From positions 1,240,001-1,304,000 of the forward strand of contig NZ_CP117812.1 of the NCBI RefSeq assembly GCF_028728065.1: 64,000 nucleotides of DNA, written 5' to 3'. Below the pieces are notes generated by a model. That model searched no databases. It worked only from the letters and a program-made list of their open reading frames with translations, and had not been told where the DNA came from. Positions within the stretch are counted from its first letter, which is position 1. Each line of letters opens with the position of its first letter. This DNA is from Lentisphaera profundi. GTDB lineage: Bacteria > Verrucomicrobiota > Lentisphaeria > Lentisphaerales > Lentisphaeraceae. The translations under genes were made by a program, and so were the position numbers. Shown piece after piece: positions 54,203 to 62,420 of the stretch.

Positions 54203-55564
54203 TTAGTGGAACTTCTTTTTGTAGCTTTCAGCAGCCTGTCGTAATTCGTCAGTTAGTTCAGGCGAGTTTGAGATCACATTTTTTGATTCCATGGGATCAT
54301 TTTTTAAATCATAGAGGGCAAGTTCTTGTTTCGGCCTAGAGTACTTAGCATCATAGCCATCTTTACCCGCAATTTCGATGTGACGGTATTTATGTGGGAG
54401 GTGGAGTTTCCAACGTCCATCTGCACTCATAATGGCTTCAAGTTTTCTACCAATAGAAAAGTAATAATAATCATGGGGATTTTTTGCGCCTTTTTGATTT
54501 GTTAATAAAGCTAAAATATTCTTGCCATCGATTTCATTTTCGGGGTGGGGCGCAGCGCCGAGATCTAAAATTGTCGGCATGAGATCTATGGAACAAAAAA
54601 CTTTTTTTGAATGAGTACCAGCTTGGATCATTTTTGGGTACTTGACGATGAGTGGGCTGCGTGTGCCCCCGTCAAAACTTGTGGCTTTAGCCTCGCGGTA
54701 GGGTGTTTTACCAGCGTGATCGCCGTAGCCTGCCCAGGGACCATTATCGGAACTAAAGATCACCATGGTGTTATCTTCAAGACCATTATCTTTTAAGGCT
54801 TTGGTAATCTGACCAACTGACCAATCGAGTTCGGCGACAACATCGCCATAGAGGCCTTTACCTGAAATGCCCTCGAAATCTTTGCTGACATAGAGCGGTA
54901 CGTGTGGCATGGAGTGAGCCGTGTAGAGGAAAAAGGGTTTATCCTTGTGGCGTTTAATAAAGTCCACAGATTTTTCTGTGGCCCATTTAGTGAGCTTCTT
55001 TTGGTCTCTTGGCTGAATATCTTCAATTTGAATCTTTCCATTATTCCAGAAGCGCAAAGGGAACTTTCCCCAGTGCTCGGGTTTCATGGGGTGCAGGTGC
55101 CACATATCATTAGAATACATCAGGCCAGCGTGTTCATCAAAGCCTCTAGCCAGTGGACGTGTCGCTTCGGTATCACCGCAATGCCATTTACCAAAATGAG
55201 CTGTGCTATAGCCGGCTTTTTTGAGCTGTTCCGCGATGGTCGCAAATTTAGTGGGGAGACCTTTTCCATTGGGACCATGAGCCCCAAAGACCTTGGTTCT
55301 TCCAGGGTATGAGCCACTCAAGAGGGCCGCACGTGAAGCTGAGCAAATGGCCTGAGGAACGTAAAATTGAGAAAAGACCGAACCTTCTCCGGCAAGTTGT
55401 TTTACATGGGGTGTTTGATAGTGATCTTGTCCAAAAGGCTGGAAATCTTCCCAGCCGGCATCGTCGAGAAAAATAATAACAAAGTTCGTTTGCTCTTGAG
55501 TGGGCTGATCCTTTGCCCAAGAAAAGGTACAGGTAAGAAGTAAAAGACTGGTCAGTAATTTCAT
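54203..55564 (-). CDS. Secreted sulfatase
   Basis: A signal peptide (LTSLLLLTCTFSWA) precedes NFVIIFLDDAGWEDF with the metal Asps. The maturation motif CSASRAALLSG (Cys74, Arg78) is the C-x-A-x-R form recognised by formylglycine-generating enzyme. STAHFGKWHCGD provides Lys/His and MVIFSSDNGPWAGYGDHAG the late metal site. The family is arylsulfatase A/GALNS-like. At 453 residues it is full length. It should act on sulfated glycans in the periplasm or outside. No close operon partner: about 250 bases to the next minus-strand gene. Confidence 0.93.
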   Translation of the reverse strand: MKLLTSLLLLTCTFSWAKDQPTQEQTNFVIIFLDDAGWEDFQPFGQDHYQTPHVKQLAGEGSVFSQFYVPQAICSASRAALLSGSYPGRTKVFGAHGPNGKGLPTKFATIAEQLKKAGYSTAHFGKWHCGDTEATRPLARGFDEHAGLMYSNDMWHLHPMKPEHWGKFPLRFWNNGKIQIEDIQPRDQKKLTKWATEKSVDFIKRHKDKPFFLYTAHSMPHVPLYVSKDFEGISGKGLYGDVVAELDWSVGQITKALKDNGLEDNTMVIFSSDNGPWAGYGDHAGKTPYREAKATSFDGGTRSPLIVKYPKMIQAGTHSKKVFCSIDLMPTILDLGAAPHPENEIDGKNILALLTNQKGAKNPHDYYYFSIGRKLEAIMSADGRWKLHLPHKYRHIEIAGKDGYDAKYSRPKQELALYDLKNDPMESKNVISNSPELTDELRQAAESYKKKFH

Positions 55565-55653
55565 GTAAGGTCTCAGTGGTTATTTAATTTTTTGCTTAGT
55601 GTATAAGCAAAATAAACAAACGTTACGGAAGTAGATAAGGAATTATTGGTTTT

Positions 55654-55817
55654 AACCTGAATCCGTGAGCTGGCTTTGTAATAATCTCGTAGGGATTTTA
55701 TTTTCAGAACTTTACAACTTTTTGCAGAAATACCCGTAGGTCTTTTGAAAAAAGTTGTAAGTCAATGAAGGTGAAAGACCAAGATGATTAACTTAATGTA
55801 GCTCACGGATTCAGGTT
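55654..55817. repeat. Nested inverted repeat (18-bp outer, 11-bp inner arms)
   Basis: AACCTGAATCCGTGAGCT at 55654-55671 is exactly reverse-complementary to 55800-55817. Inside it, TACAACTTTTT (55713-55723) pairs exactly with AAAAAGTTGTA (55749-55759). The right arm runs into the stop codon of the DUF1552 gene, so the transcript would form a large two-part stem. It could be a terminator-like structure or a MITE-like element. A partial match (GGATTCAGGTTTA) occurs near 10110, at the 3' end of the PhoD-like gene. Confidence 0.65.
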
Positions 55818-57085
55818 TAACTTAGGAGTTCGGGTAAGCTACCCGTACTCGTACTGAAATTTTTAATGGGGATGCCATTTTCCTGAAGCAGGGTTAACCA
55901 AACATTTTGTAAGGCCGTATCTTTTGGAAGAAAGAGGCTTTCACCGCGCCGCAAGTTCTTGATGCCTCCACCCGTAAGAAACATGGGCATGCCAGTCATA
56001 GTATGCTTGGAACGAAGGTTTGTGCCAAAGCAAAGCGTGCTTGAATCGTAAATGCTCTGGCCTTGACGATCTCGAGTCGATTTCAACTTAGAAATCATGT
56101 AACTATAGAGTTGCATGTACTTAGCGTCACGAGTTTTGGCCACTTCAGTTCTTTCTTCGGAAGCCGTGTAATGAGATAAGCTATGCGTATTGAGTTTAAT
56201 CCCCATGCTTTTAAGCAAAATACTTGAAGGCATCATGTAGGAACTGACACGAGTCTGCTCGGTTTGCAAAGCTAAAACCATGAGGTCAAACATGAGCTTT
56301 ATCTCTGTTTCACCATTCATGGCCTTGCCAGGGTACTTGAATGTAGGCTTTGGTTTAGCAACAGAGGACCACTCGACTTCTTTTTTTAGCTTGAGTTCGA
56401 TTTGGCGAATAGCTTGAAAATACTCATCCAATTTATCTTTATCATTAAGAGAAATATTTTTTGTAATGGACTTCACATTGAGTTTCAAGTCGTCCAGTAT
56501 ACTACGTTTTTTCTCAATGCGGTTCATAATACTTTTCGTATCTTCGTTACTAGCAAAGAGGGCTGAATAAGCTTTGAAGGAATCAGTATGACCACTCAAG
56601 GGTTTACCGTTCTGATCCCAAGAGAGTGAGAGGCCTCCGCCATGTCCTGCTCCACCATCTTTAGTGGACAAGATATAAGATGTGTAACGGGTATCTTTAC
56701 AAAGGTATTGTGCAGCCACTTGGTCACATGAAACGGTATTCTTGATACCCCTTGGACTTGAATATGCAGCGCCAGTGAGCAGAGTTAAACTACCGCAGTG
56801 AGGGTTGCCCACACCCTTGTTAACTAGATTTCCCAAGAGTGTCACATCATTCTGATGTTCTTTTAAATTTTGGAGACCTTCGCTTAAACCGATTTTAGAG
56901 AACTTGCCCGCTTCAGTTGGGTAAAAGGATTTATTAACAAAGCCATAACCTTGACCGAGGAATAACATTTTTTTCTTGATTTGCGAATTTTTCTCATCTC
57001 CAAAAGTCTCTAAGTAGGGAAGGGCTAGCAGAGCAGAAGCGGATCTGATAAAGGAGCGTCGTGTAATGGCATTTTTTATTATCAT
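55817..57085 (-). CDS. DUF1552 family secreted protein (Tat-type leader)
   Basis: The N-terminus carries TRRSFIRSASALLALPYLE, a twin-arginine export signal. The body matches the DUF1552 family found in Planctomycetes and relatives: KKKMLFLGQGYGFVNKSFYP, LLTGAAYSS, SCDQVAAQYL, STLCFGTNLRSKH and a C-terminal GGGIKNLRRGESLFLPKDTA with NVWLTLL. The biochemical function is unknown; the family nearly always lies beside a DUF1592-type cytochrome protein, as here (15 bases downstream of it). They probably form an exported protein pair. A frameshifted relative of its C-terminus occurs at 60501. Confidence 0.87.
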   Translation of the reverse strand: MIIKNAITRRSFIRSASALLALPYLETFGDEKNSQIKKKMLFLGQGYGFVNKSFYPTEAGKFSKIGLSEGLQNLKEHQNDVTLLGNLVNKGVGNPHCGSLTLLTGAAYSSPRGIKNTVSCDQVAAQYLCKDTRYTSYILSTKDGGAGHGGGLSLSWDQNGKPLSGHTDSFKAYSALFASNEDTKSIMNRIEKKRSILDDLKLNVKSITKNISLNDKDKLDEYFQAIRQIELKLKKEVEWSSVAKPKPTFKYPGKAMNGETEIKLMFDLMVLALQTEQTRVSSYMMPSSILLKSMGIKLNTHSLSHYTASEERTEVAKTRDAKYMQLYSYMISKLKSTRDRQGQSIYDSSTLCFGTNLRSKHTMTGMPMFLTGGGIKNLRRGESLFLPKDTALQNVWLTLLQENGIPIKNFSTSTGSLPELLS

Positions 57086-57100
57086 TTTGTAATCTCCATC

Positions 57101-60082
57101 TTATTTCGTTCTAAAAGTTTTTGAATTGACAAGCGCAAAGATCATATCCTTTAGAGGATAATTACTGCGTTTTAATGAGTCTAAATTTTCTTGGATGTCT
57201 TCTTGATCAATAAATTCAATATTGCGCCCGAGTCCATAGGATAAAAGTGATGCGTAGAGCGATTCAGCTAGCTTACGCTTATTTTTCAAAAGAGCTTTTT
57301 GTAAGCCATTAAAGTCGGAGAAGCGCTCATTTTCAGAGAGGTAGCCATTGGTGTCGAGGGGGTAGTGCTTGTACCTCATGTTTCTTTTTTTCTTGGGTCC
57401 AACCCTAAGTGATTCTTTATCTCTCCAAGCGCCAAAACGATCAAAGTTCTCTAGTCCAAGTCCGACGGGGTCAATTTTGTTGTGGCAAGATGAGCATTGC
57501 GGCAAACTCTTGTGATGCTCAACTAATTCTTTGACGCTCACAACACCATCTTTTGTCTCTTCAATTTCGGGAACATTTGCAGGAGGCTCAGGGGGTGGAT
57601 CATTGAGTAGTATGGTTCTGACAAGAGTGCCCCTAATCGTGGGCGAAGTTCTTTCTCCAGAAGTCCCCATAATTAGGAAAGCCGCCTGACCTAAAAGGCC
57701 GCCACGTGGATTAGATGAAGCAAGCTTTACTTTTGTAAATTTTTGGCCCAGGGAACTAGCTTCTTTAGTCATGCCATAATGAGTGGCTAAAGCTTGATTT
57801 ATAACCACAAAATCCGAGCTGATGAGTTTATCTGCGGCTAAGTTTTCGTGAACCAAGACTTTGAAAAATTCGCTAAGTTCGGCACGGGCCGCTTTTGAAA
57901 ACCCTCCTTGAAGTTCCTTGGGAAGGTCAATTTGATCAAAGCGTTTGATGTCCGCCCACTGATTGACAAAACTCGTTAAAAATTTACCAGCTTTGTCGGA
58001 TTTTAGCATGCGTTCAAACTCTTGCTTAAGTACGGTTTCTTTATAGAGTTGCCTGGATTCAGCGAGTTTGTATAAGGTTGCGTCGGGAGGGCTTTCCCAC
58101 AAGAAGAACGCTAGACGGATGGCGAATTCTTTTTGACTCATTTCTTGGCGGGAACCATTATTTTTTTCTGCTATGTAGAGGAATGAGGGGGAAGCTAGAA
58201 TGAGGGAAATTGACTTTGATAAAGCGCTTATGGGATCTTTCGTTTTGCTCAGATCCTTTTTGAAGCGTTCAGTGATCGCAGCAATGAATTCATCATTGCC
58301 CGCTTGGTGGCGAAAGGCCCTGTGGGAAAATTTTGTAATGGCTTTAGAGAAATCTTCACCACGAGTATTTTTCTTGCTTAATAAAGGCTTAAATATTAGT
58401 TCGGAAAATGAGGGGTCGCTAGGATAGGGACCCTTTATTTCTACCGCGTCGATATAGGTTCCCTCAGGATTGAGAAGAGCGGATTTAAGCCTCAACTTTG
58501 AATCGTTGATACCCGCTCGGAACGGCAATTCAATACGCTGACTTTTATCACTTGTGGGTATGAGTGTCACTTTACCATAGTCAGTCGACTGAGCATTGAA
58601 CATAATTTGTATGGGCTGCTTTCTTTTTTCTAGGCTACCTGCCGTGATAATAAACTTGTAGTGCATTCCAGCTTCTACATGAGTAATGAATATGGGAGAT
58701 CCAGTGCTACCATATTTATGTTCGGGTTTTGCTAGGTATTCTTTTGCTTCTGCGATTCTATCTGGAATGCGTCGCTTCTCAAGGATTAAACGTCCTTCAT
58801 CTTTAAAGCCAAAGTCTTTGTAAGTGGCACCACTATCAACTTTAGCTTTTAGCTTGAGGTTTGCAGCAAGTTGTTTTTTCATGAATTTTGTTTTATTTAT
58901 CTCAGGATCAAACTTTGTACTACGCGGTTTTTTTAGTGCTTTGGTATAGCCTTGAAGATTCAGCTTTGCGATTATTTCTCCCACTTCTAGATAGTTGTCT
59001 AAGGAAGCGGATGTGAAAAATTGATCGGCACCATTAGTGTCAAAACCGGGGGCGGCATCATCGTATAAAAAATCATTGGGTAAATCATAATCAAATAAGT
59101 CTTTAATACTGGCGTAATACTCTCTCTTATTGAGATGACGCATCTTAATCTGTCCCCCAGTCGAGGCCAAGCGGCGCTTCGCTAAATTGAGGCGTTCGGT
59201 AATTTGGGCAATAGCATCTCCGATTTCCGCCCCTTTGGGTTGAGTTTCCTTTTTTGGAGGCATCTCCCCAGCATTGAGGACATCTAAGATATCTTGCCAT
59301 TCATAAACAGATTCATGATTATTGACATAGAAATTTAAACCATCGAGCCTGATATCGCCTTTTTGTTTTTGCTCATTATGGCAATCTAAGCAGTACTTCT
59401 CCATGAAGGGTTTTAACTCTTTGATCATATTTTCCGATGCCTGTGTTTCTTCTTTTGAAAAGTTGACTAGTAGCGTATTGTTGACTACTCCGTCAAGTTC
59501 ATGCTCTTGAGTGAGCTCAGTATTGATTTTACCCTCAAGTTCTTGAGCGAATTCAGTATTGACTTCGGAAGGTTTTTTAGGTATCAAGTAATAGCTAGCA
59601 ACAAGCCCCCCCACAAGGATGAAACATAAAATTAGGATAAGGGGAGTTTTAGATTTTTTAACGGCTCTTTGACGAGCTTTTGAGCGCCGCGCTGTTTGTT
59701 GAGGATTGACTCCACGCTGAGTATGCAGTCGCTTTTTAGCTTTATTTTTGGTACTTATTTTTTTCTTGATTTCTGGTGGAATTCTTTCTTCTAAAACGTC
59801 GACTGGTTCACTTTGATTAGCCTTTGCTAAATTAAAGGGATCCGGGATGAAAATCATTTGAGTACATGCGGGACAAGCAATTTCAGAAGCGATTAAATCT
59901 ACCGTGCTACTGAGCCTTTGTTCACAGAGAGGGCAATGAAATTTAAAAACTTCCGTAGAACTTTCTTCAGCTTTAGGGACTTCATTGCTATGCTCGCAAT
60001 CTGGACAAATAATTGCGGAGCCCGCAAACTCTTCTAATGCCTTGAGTTGTTGATCGCAATGCTGACAGTTAAATTTTATCAT
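57101..60082 (-). CDS. DUF1592-type PVC cytochrome protein with N-terminal zinc ribbons and membrane helix
   Basis: Domain order: two zinc ribbons (Cys 6, 9, 26, 29 and 50, 53, 70, 73), a basic stretch, one transmembrane helix at about 147-167, then a long extracytoplasmic part. CLDCH at 231-235 is a PSCyt1-type haem site; MRHLNKREYYASIKDLF is DUF1587-like, followed by DUF1595/1592-type helices. RTSPTIRGTLVRTILLNDPPP is DUF1588, CSSCH at 863-867 is a second haem-type motif, and the C-terminus is DUF1585-like. The zinc ribbons should face the cytoplasm and the haems outside, an unusual fusion. It is translated before the DUF1552 gene in one operon. Confidence 0.88.
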   Translation of the reverse strand: MIKFNCQHCDQQLKALEEFAGSAIICPDCEHSNEVPKAEESSTEVFKFHCPLCEQRLSSTVDLIASEIACPACTQMIFIPDPFNLAKANQSEPVDVLEERIPPEIKKKISTKNKAKKRLHTQRGVNPQQTARRSKARQRAVKKSKTPLILILCFILVGGLVASYYLIPKKPSEVNTEFAQELEGKINTELTQEHELDGVVNNTLLVNFSKEETQASENMIKELKPFMEKYCLDCHNEQKQKGDIRLDGLNFYVNNHESVYEWQDILDVLNAGEMPPKKETQPKGAEIGDAIAQITERLNLAKRRLASTGGQIKMRHLNKREYYASIKDLFDYDLPNDFLYDDAAPGFDTNGADQFFTSASLDNYLEVGEIIAKLNLQGYTKALKKPRSTKFDPEINKTKFMKKQLAANLKLKAKVDSGATYKDFGFKDEGRLILEKRRIPDRIAEAKEYLAKPEHKYGSTGSPIFITHVEAGMHYKFIITAGSLEKRKQPIQIMFNAQSTDYGKVTLIPTSDKSQRIELPFRAGINDSKLRLKSALLNPEGTYIDAVEIKGPYPSDPSFSELIFKPLLSKKNTRGEDFSKAITKFSHRAFRHQAGNDEFIAAITERFKKDLSKTKDPISALSKSISLILASPSFLYIAEKNNGSRQEMSQKEFAIRLAFFLWESPPDATLYKLAESRQLYKETVLKQEFERMLKSDKAGKFLTSFVNQWADIKRFDQIDLPKELQGGFSKAARAELSEFFKVLVHENLAADKLISSDFVVINQALATHYGMTKEASSLGQKFTKVKLASSNPRGGLLGQAAFLIMGTSGERTSPTIRGTLVRTILLNDPPPEPPANVPEIEETKDGVVSVKELVEHHKSLPQCSSCHNKIDPVGLGLENFDRFGAWRDKESLRVGPKKKRNMRYKHYPLDTNGYLSENERFSDFNGLQKALLKNKRKLAESLYASLLSYGLGRNIEFIDQEDIQENLDSLKRSNYPLKDMIFALVNSKTFRTK

Positions 60083-60263
60083 GTATTACTTGAATAGATC
60101 TCTATTTTTATTAGTATGGGCGAAGAAGGTATTTTTTTGCTTGGTTCGGAGATTATAAAATATAGACAATTATTTTTGTGTGTTGTTACAAGAAAATAAT
60201 TTAATATTGATCCTAGTAAAATGAAGGACTGAATTCTAGCTACCGTTGGCTTATTTTTGAATA

Positions 60264-60393
60264 CGATTAATAGAAGAGGGGGTATGATGCGGGGCATACG
60301 AGAAGGGCGTTGTCCCTCTCGAGTTCATCTTTTAAGCTTTTATCTCCTTAAGTAGGCAATTAGAAGATCTGCCCCTTGTTATGAGCAATCGTG
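60264..60393. mobile_element. MITE-like multi-hairpin element, copy 3 (degenerate)
   Basis: This 130-base stretch matches copy 1 in order and spacing: CGATTA..AGAAGAG at the left, GGTATGATGCggGGCATACGAG, GGGCgttGTCCCTCTCGAG, then CCCCTTGTTATGAGCAATCGTG at the right. The central and GC-rich stems have decayed. Left and right flanks (ATTTTTGAAT / GTTTTTTAAT) may be a worn target duplication. It lies between the DUF1592 gene start and a DUF1552 remnant. Confidence 0.65.
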
Positions 60394-60500
60394 TTTTTTA
60401 ATGCCCACTGAGTATTTTCAGACTTAGACTTATACTATTGATCATAGACTTATATAAAGCATATAATGTGAACAAGGGATATCTAAGAGTTTGATATTCC

Positions 60501-60743
60501 TTACACGAGTATAGGTACTGTGGCTGAAAGTATCGATATCAATTCCCGTCTGTTGAAGAAGGGTTAGCCAAACGTTTGCTAGCGGCGTATTTTTTGGAAA
60601 TTTAATACTTTCATCCAGCCGAAGGTTTTTTATGCCACCTCCCGATAGCAATAAGGGGAAATCTTTAGTCCCATGGCAGACTTAATGTTAGTCCCATAGC
60701 TCACAATGCAGCTGTCGAAAATACTTCGGCCATTGGCCAGCAG
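60501..60743 (-). pseudogene. C-terminal remnant of a DUF1552 gene
   Basis: On the minus strand, LLANGRSIFDSCIVSYGTNI matches the QSIYDSSTLCFGTN region of DUF1552. A one-base frameshift near 60680 then leads to KDFPLLLSGGGIKNLRLDES and NTPLANVWLTLLQQTGIDID, matching the C-terminus of the intact gene at 55817. A second shift gives TVPILV and a stop at 60501, the expected family ending. Everything upstream is missing, replaced by palindromic repeat sequence (60744-60790). Confidence 0.8.
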
Positions 60744-60846
60744 CTTTGGGGGATAGTGGAATGAAGCTGTCCCCCCAAGGCCGTCTCGCAGAAGTATCTT
60801 CCGCTTGCTCCCTCTCAGTACAATATATATATTAGTCAGATTATTA

Positions 60847-60876
60847 TTTCTATATTTCTATATTTCTATATTTCTA
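60847..60876. repeat. Short tandem repeat TTTCTATA, about 3.75 copies
   Basis: Three exact copies of an 8-base unit and a partial fourth, ending TTTCTAGG. It lies between a pseudogene and the 3' end of the sulfatase gene, so it is not in a coding frame. Confidence 0.8.
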
Positions 60877-60937
60877 GGAATAACACATTTTTTAAAAGTG
60901 CGCTGTGTTTTTGACTCCATTAGAGCCACAGCAAGTG

Positions 60938-62359
60938 CTACGTATAAATCATTACCTTTTTGATCTTCTGTGGGATCGTTACTGCTTCTTGCTTAAGTCG
61001 AAGGTCGAGTTGACTTCTTAAGTTCTTTAGGAGCTGTGAATATTCAGGGTTTTTAGCGAGGTTATTAAATTGTTTGGGATCCTTGTTCATATCATAAAGT
61101 TCCTCACTATTATCTTTATAGCGCATATAAGTGTTGTCTTTTGTTCGAATCGAATAGCCTTTACCGTTAGTTAGTAGTGAAAGTGCTTCGGTACGAATAG
61201 TTTTATTCTTTTGCTCGAATAAGGGGAGGAAACTTTTGCCTTGAACTTCTTGTGGAGTCTCAATTCCTAGTAGTTCTGTTAAACTTGGATAGATATCTAC
61301 TAATTCAGTAATGGAGCTTGTTCGCCCGGCTTTGATTCCAGGTAGATACACCATGAGGGGAACGCGGGTTACTTCTTCGTGGAGATTTTCCTTTTGCCAA
61401 AAGCCGTGTTCGCCTAGGTGGTAACCATGGTCGCTTAAAAAAACGATGGCGGTATTTTCCTTAAGCCCCAGGCGCTCAAGTTCATCTAGGATACGACCGA
61501 CTTGTTCGTCCATGAATTGCACTGTGGCATAATAAGCTGACCACATTTTCTTCTGATTATCAATATATTTTCCGATGGAATTATTGGTATTCATGATTTT
61601 GGATTTCCCCAAATTTGGAATGTCACTTAAATCATTTTCAGGTATTGTTGGAAGTTTTATCTTCTCCCAAGGGTAGGGCGTGAAGTACTGCTCTGGAGCT
61701 ACATTCGGGTAATGAGGACGAACGAGCCCCGTGGCAATAAAAAAGGGCTTATCTTTATGTTCATTGAGCAGTGCTATAGTCTTGCTGGCACTTTTATAAT
61801 CGGGTTGATCGGAACCATCTCCTTCATAGCTTACTGAAACGAACATCCTGTTGGGCATCTTGGTAGATTCACGATGCTCTAACTTGTCGGTAAAAATATT
61901 TAAGTTGAGACATTCGTAATCTCCTGGAGTATGAGCTTCCCGTCCCGAAGAATTAAAACGCTCGGTCCATGAACTCGCGATATCTTGACCATCGGTTCCA
62001 TTAATAATGTCGTAGGGGACTCGCATGTGGTAAATCTTACCGACACGCGCAGTGTACCAACCATTGTTTTTAAAGTGTTCCGCGAGGTTGGTTCCCATGG
62101 AACCTCGGTAGCGACTATGCATAAAAGAAGTACGCGACGGACCGCAGACGACCCCCTGGCAATAGGCGCGGTCAAAGACCAGGCTTTGTTCAGCGAGTTT
62201 ATCTATGTTTGGAGTTTTGCAGACTTTATCTCCGTAGGTACCGAGCACACTGGCTTTTAGGTCATCGGCAATGATGAATAAGATATTAGGTTTTTGACTT
62301 GCGCTCAATAAGCTACAGAATAAGAAAAAAATCATCTCTATTAATCTTAATTTGTTCAT
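60938..62359 (-). CDS. Secreted sulfatase (iduronate-2-sulfatase-like)
   Basis: A signal peptide (IEMIFFLFCSLLSAS) is followed by NILFIIADDLKASVLGTYGD (metal Asps). VVCGPSRTSFMHSRY is the formylglycine motif, with Cys72 and Arg76. WYTARVGKIYHM and FLSDHGYHLGEHGFWQK are typical of the iduronate-2-sulfatase/choline-sulfatase branch. At 473 residues it is full length. It probably acts outside the cytoplasm on uronate- or hexose-sulfates. It lies 61 bases after the ThuA-DUF1080 gene on the same strand and is probably in its operon. Confidence 0.92.
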   Translation of the reverse strand: MNKLRLIEMIFFLFCSLLSASQKPNILFIIADDLKASVLGTYGDKVCKTPNIDKLAEQSLVFDRAYCQGVVCGPSRTSFMHSRYRGSMGTNLAEHFKNNGWYTARVGKIYHMRVPYDIINGTDGQDIASSWTERFNSSGREAHTPGDYECLNLNIFTDKLEHRESTKMPNRMFVSVSYEGDGSDQPDYKSASKTIALLNEHKDKPFFIATGLVRPHYPNVAPEQYFTPYPWEKIKLPTIPENDLSDIPNLGKSKIMNTNNSIGKYIDNQKKMWSAYYATVQFMDEQVGRILDELERLGLKENTAIVFLSDHGYHLGEHGFWQKENLHEEVTRVPLMVYLPGIKAGRTSSITELVDIYPSLTELLGIETPQEVQGKSFLPLFEQKNKTIRTEALSLLTNGKGYSIRTKDNTYMRYKDNSEELYDMNKDPKQFNNLAKNPEYSQLLKNLRSQLDLRLKQEAVTIPQKIKKVMIYT

Positions 62360-62420
62360 GTCTAGGTGCCTATTAATGGTTATTGTTATCGTGCTTGTAC
62401 AAGTCGAGAATTTCTAAAGC

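Noticed and set aside
60847-60876. TTTCTATA tandem repeat as a phase-variation switch
   Set aside because: It lies downstream of the sulfatase stop and next to a pseudogene, not in a promoter or coding frame.
61141-61165. Short GTTCGAATC-like sequence reminiscent of a tRNA T-loop
   Set aside because: It is inside the sulfatase coding sequence and lacks any acceptor or anticodon stem.
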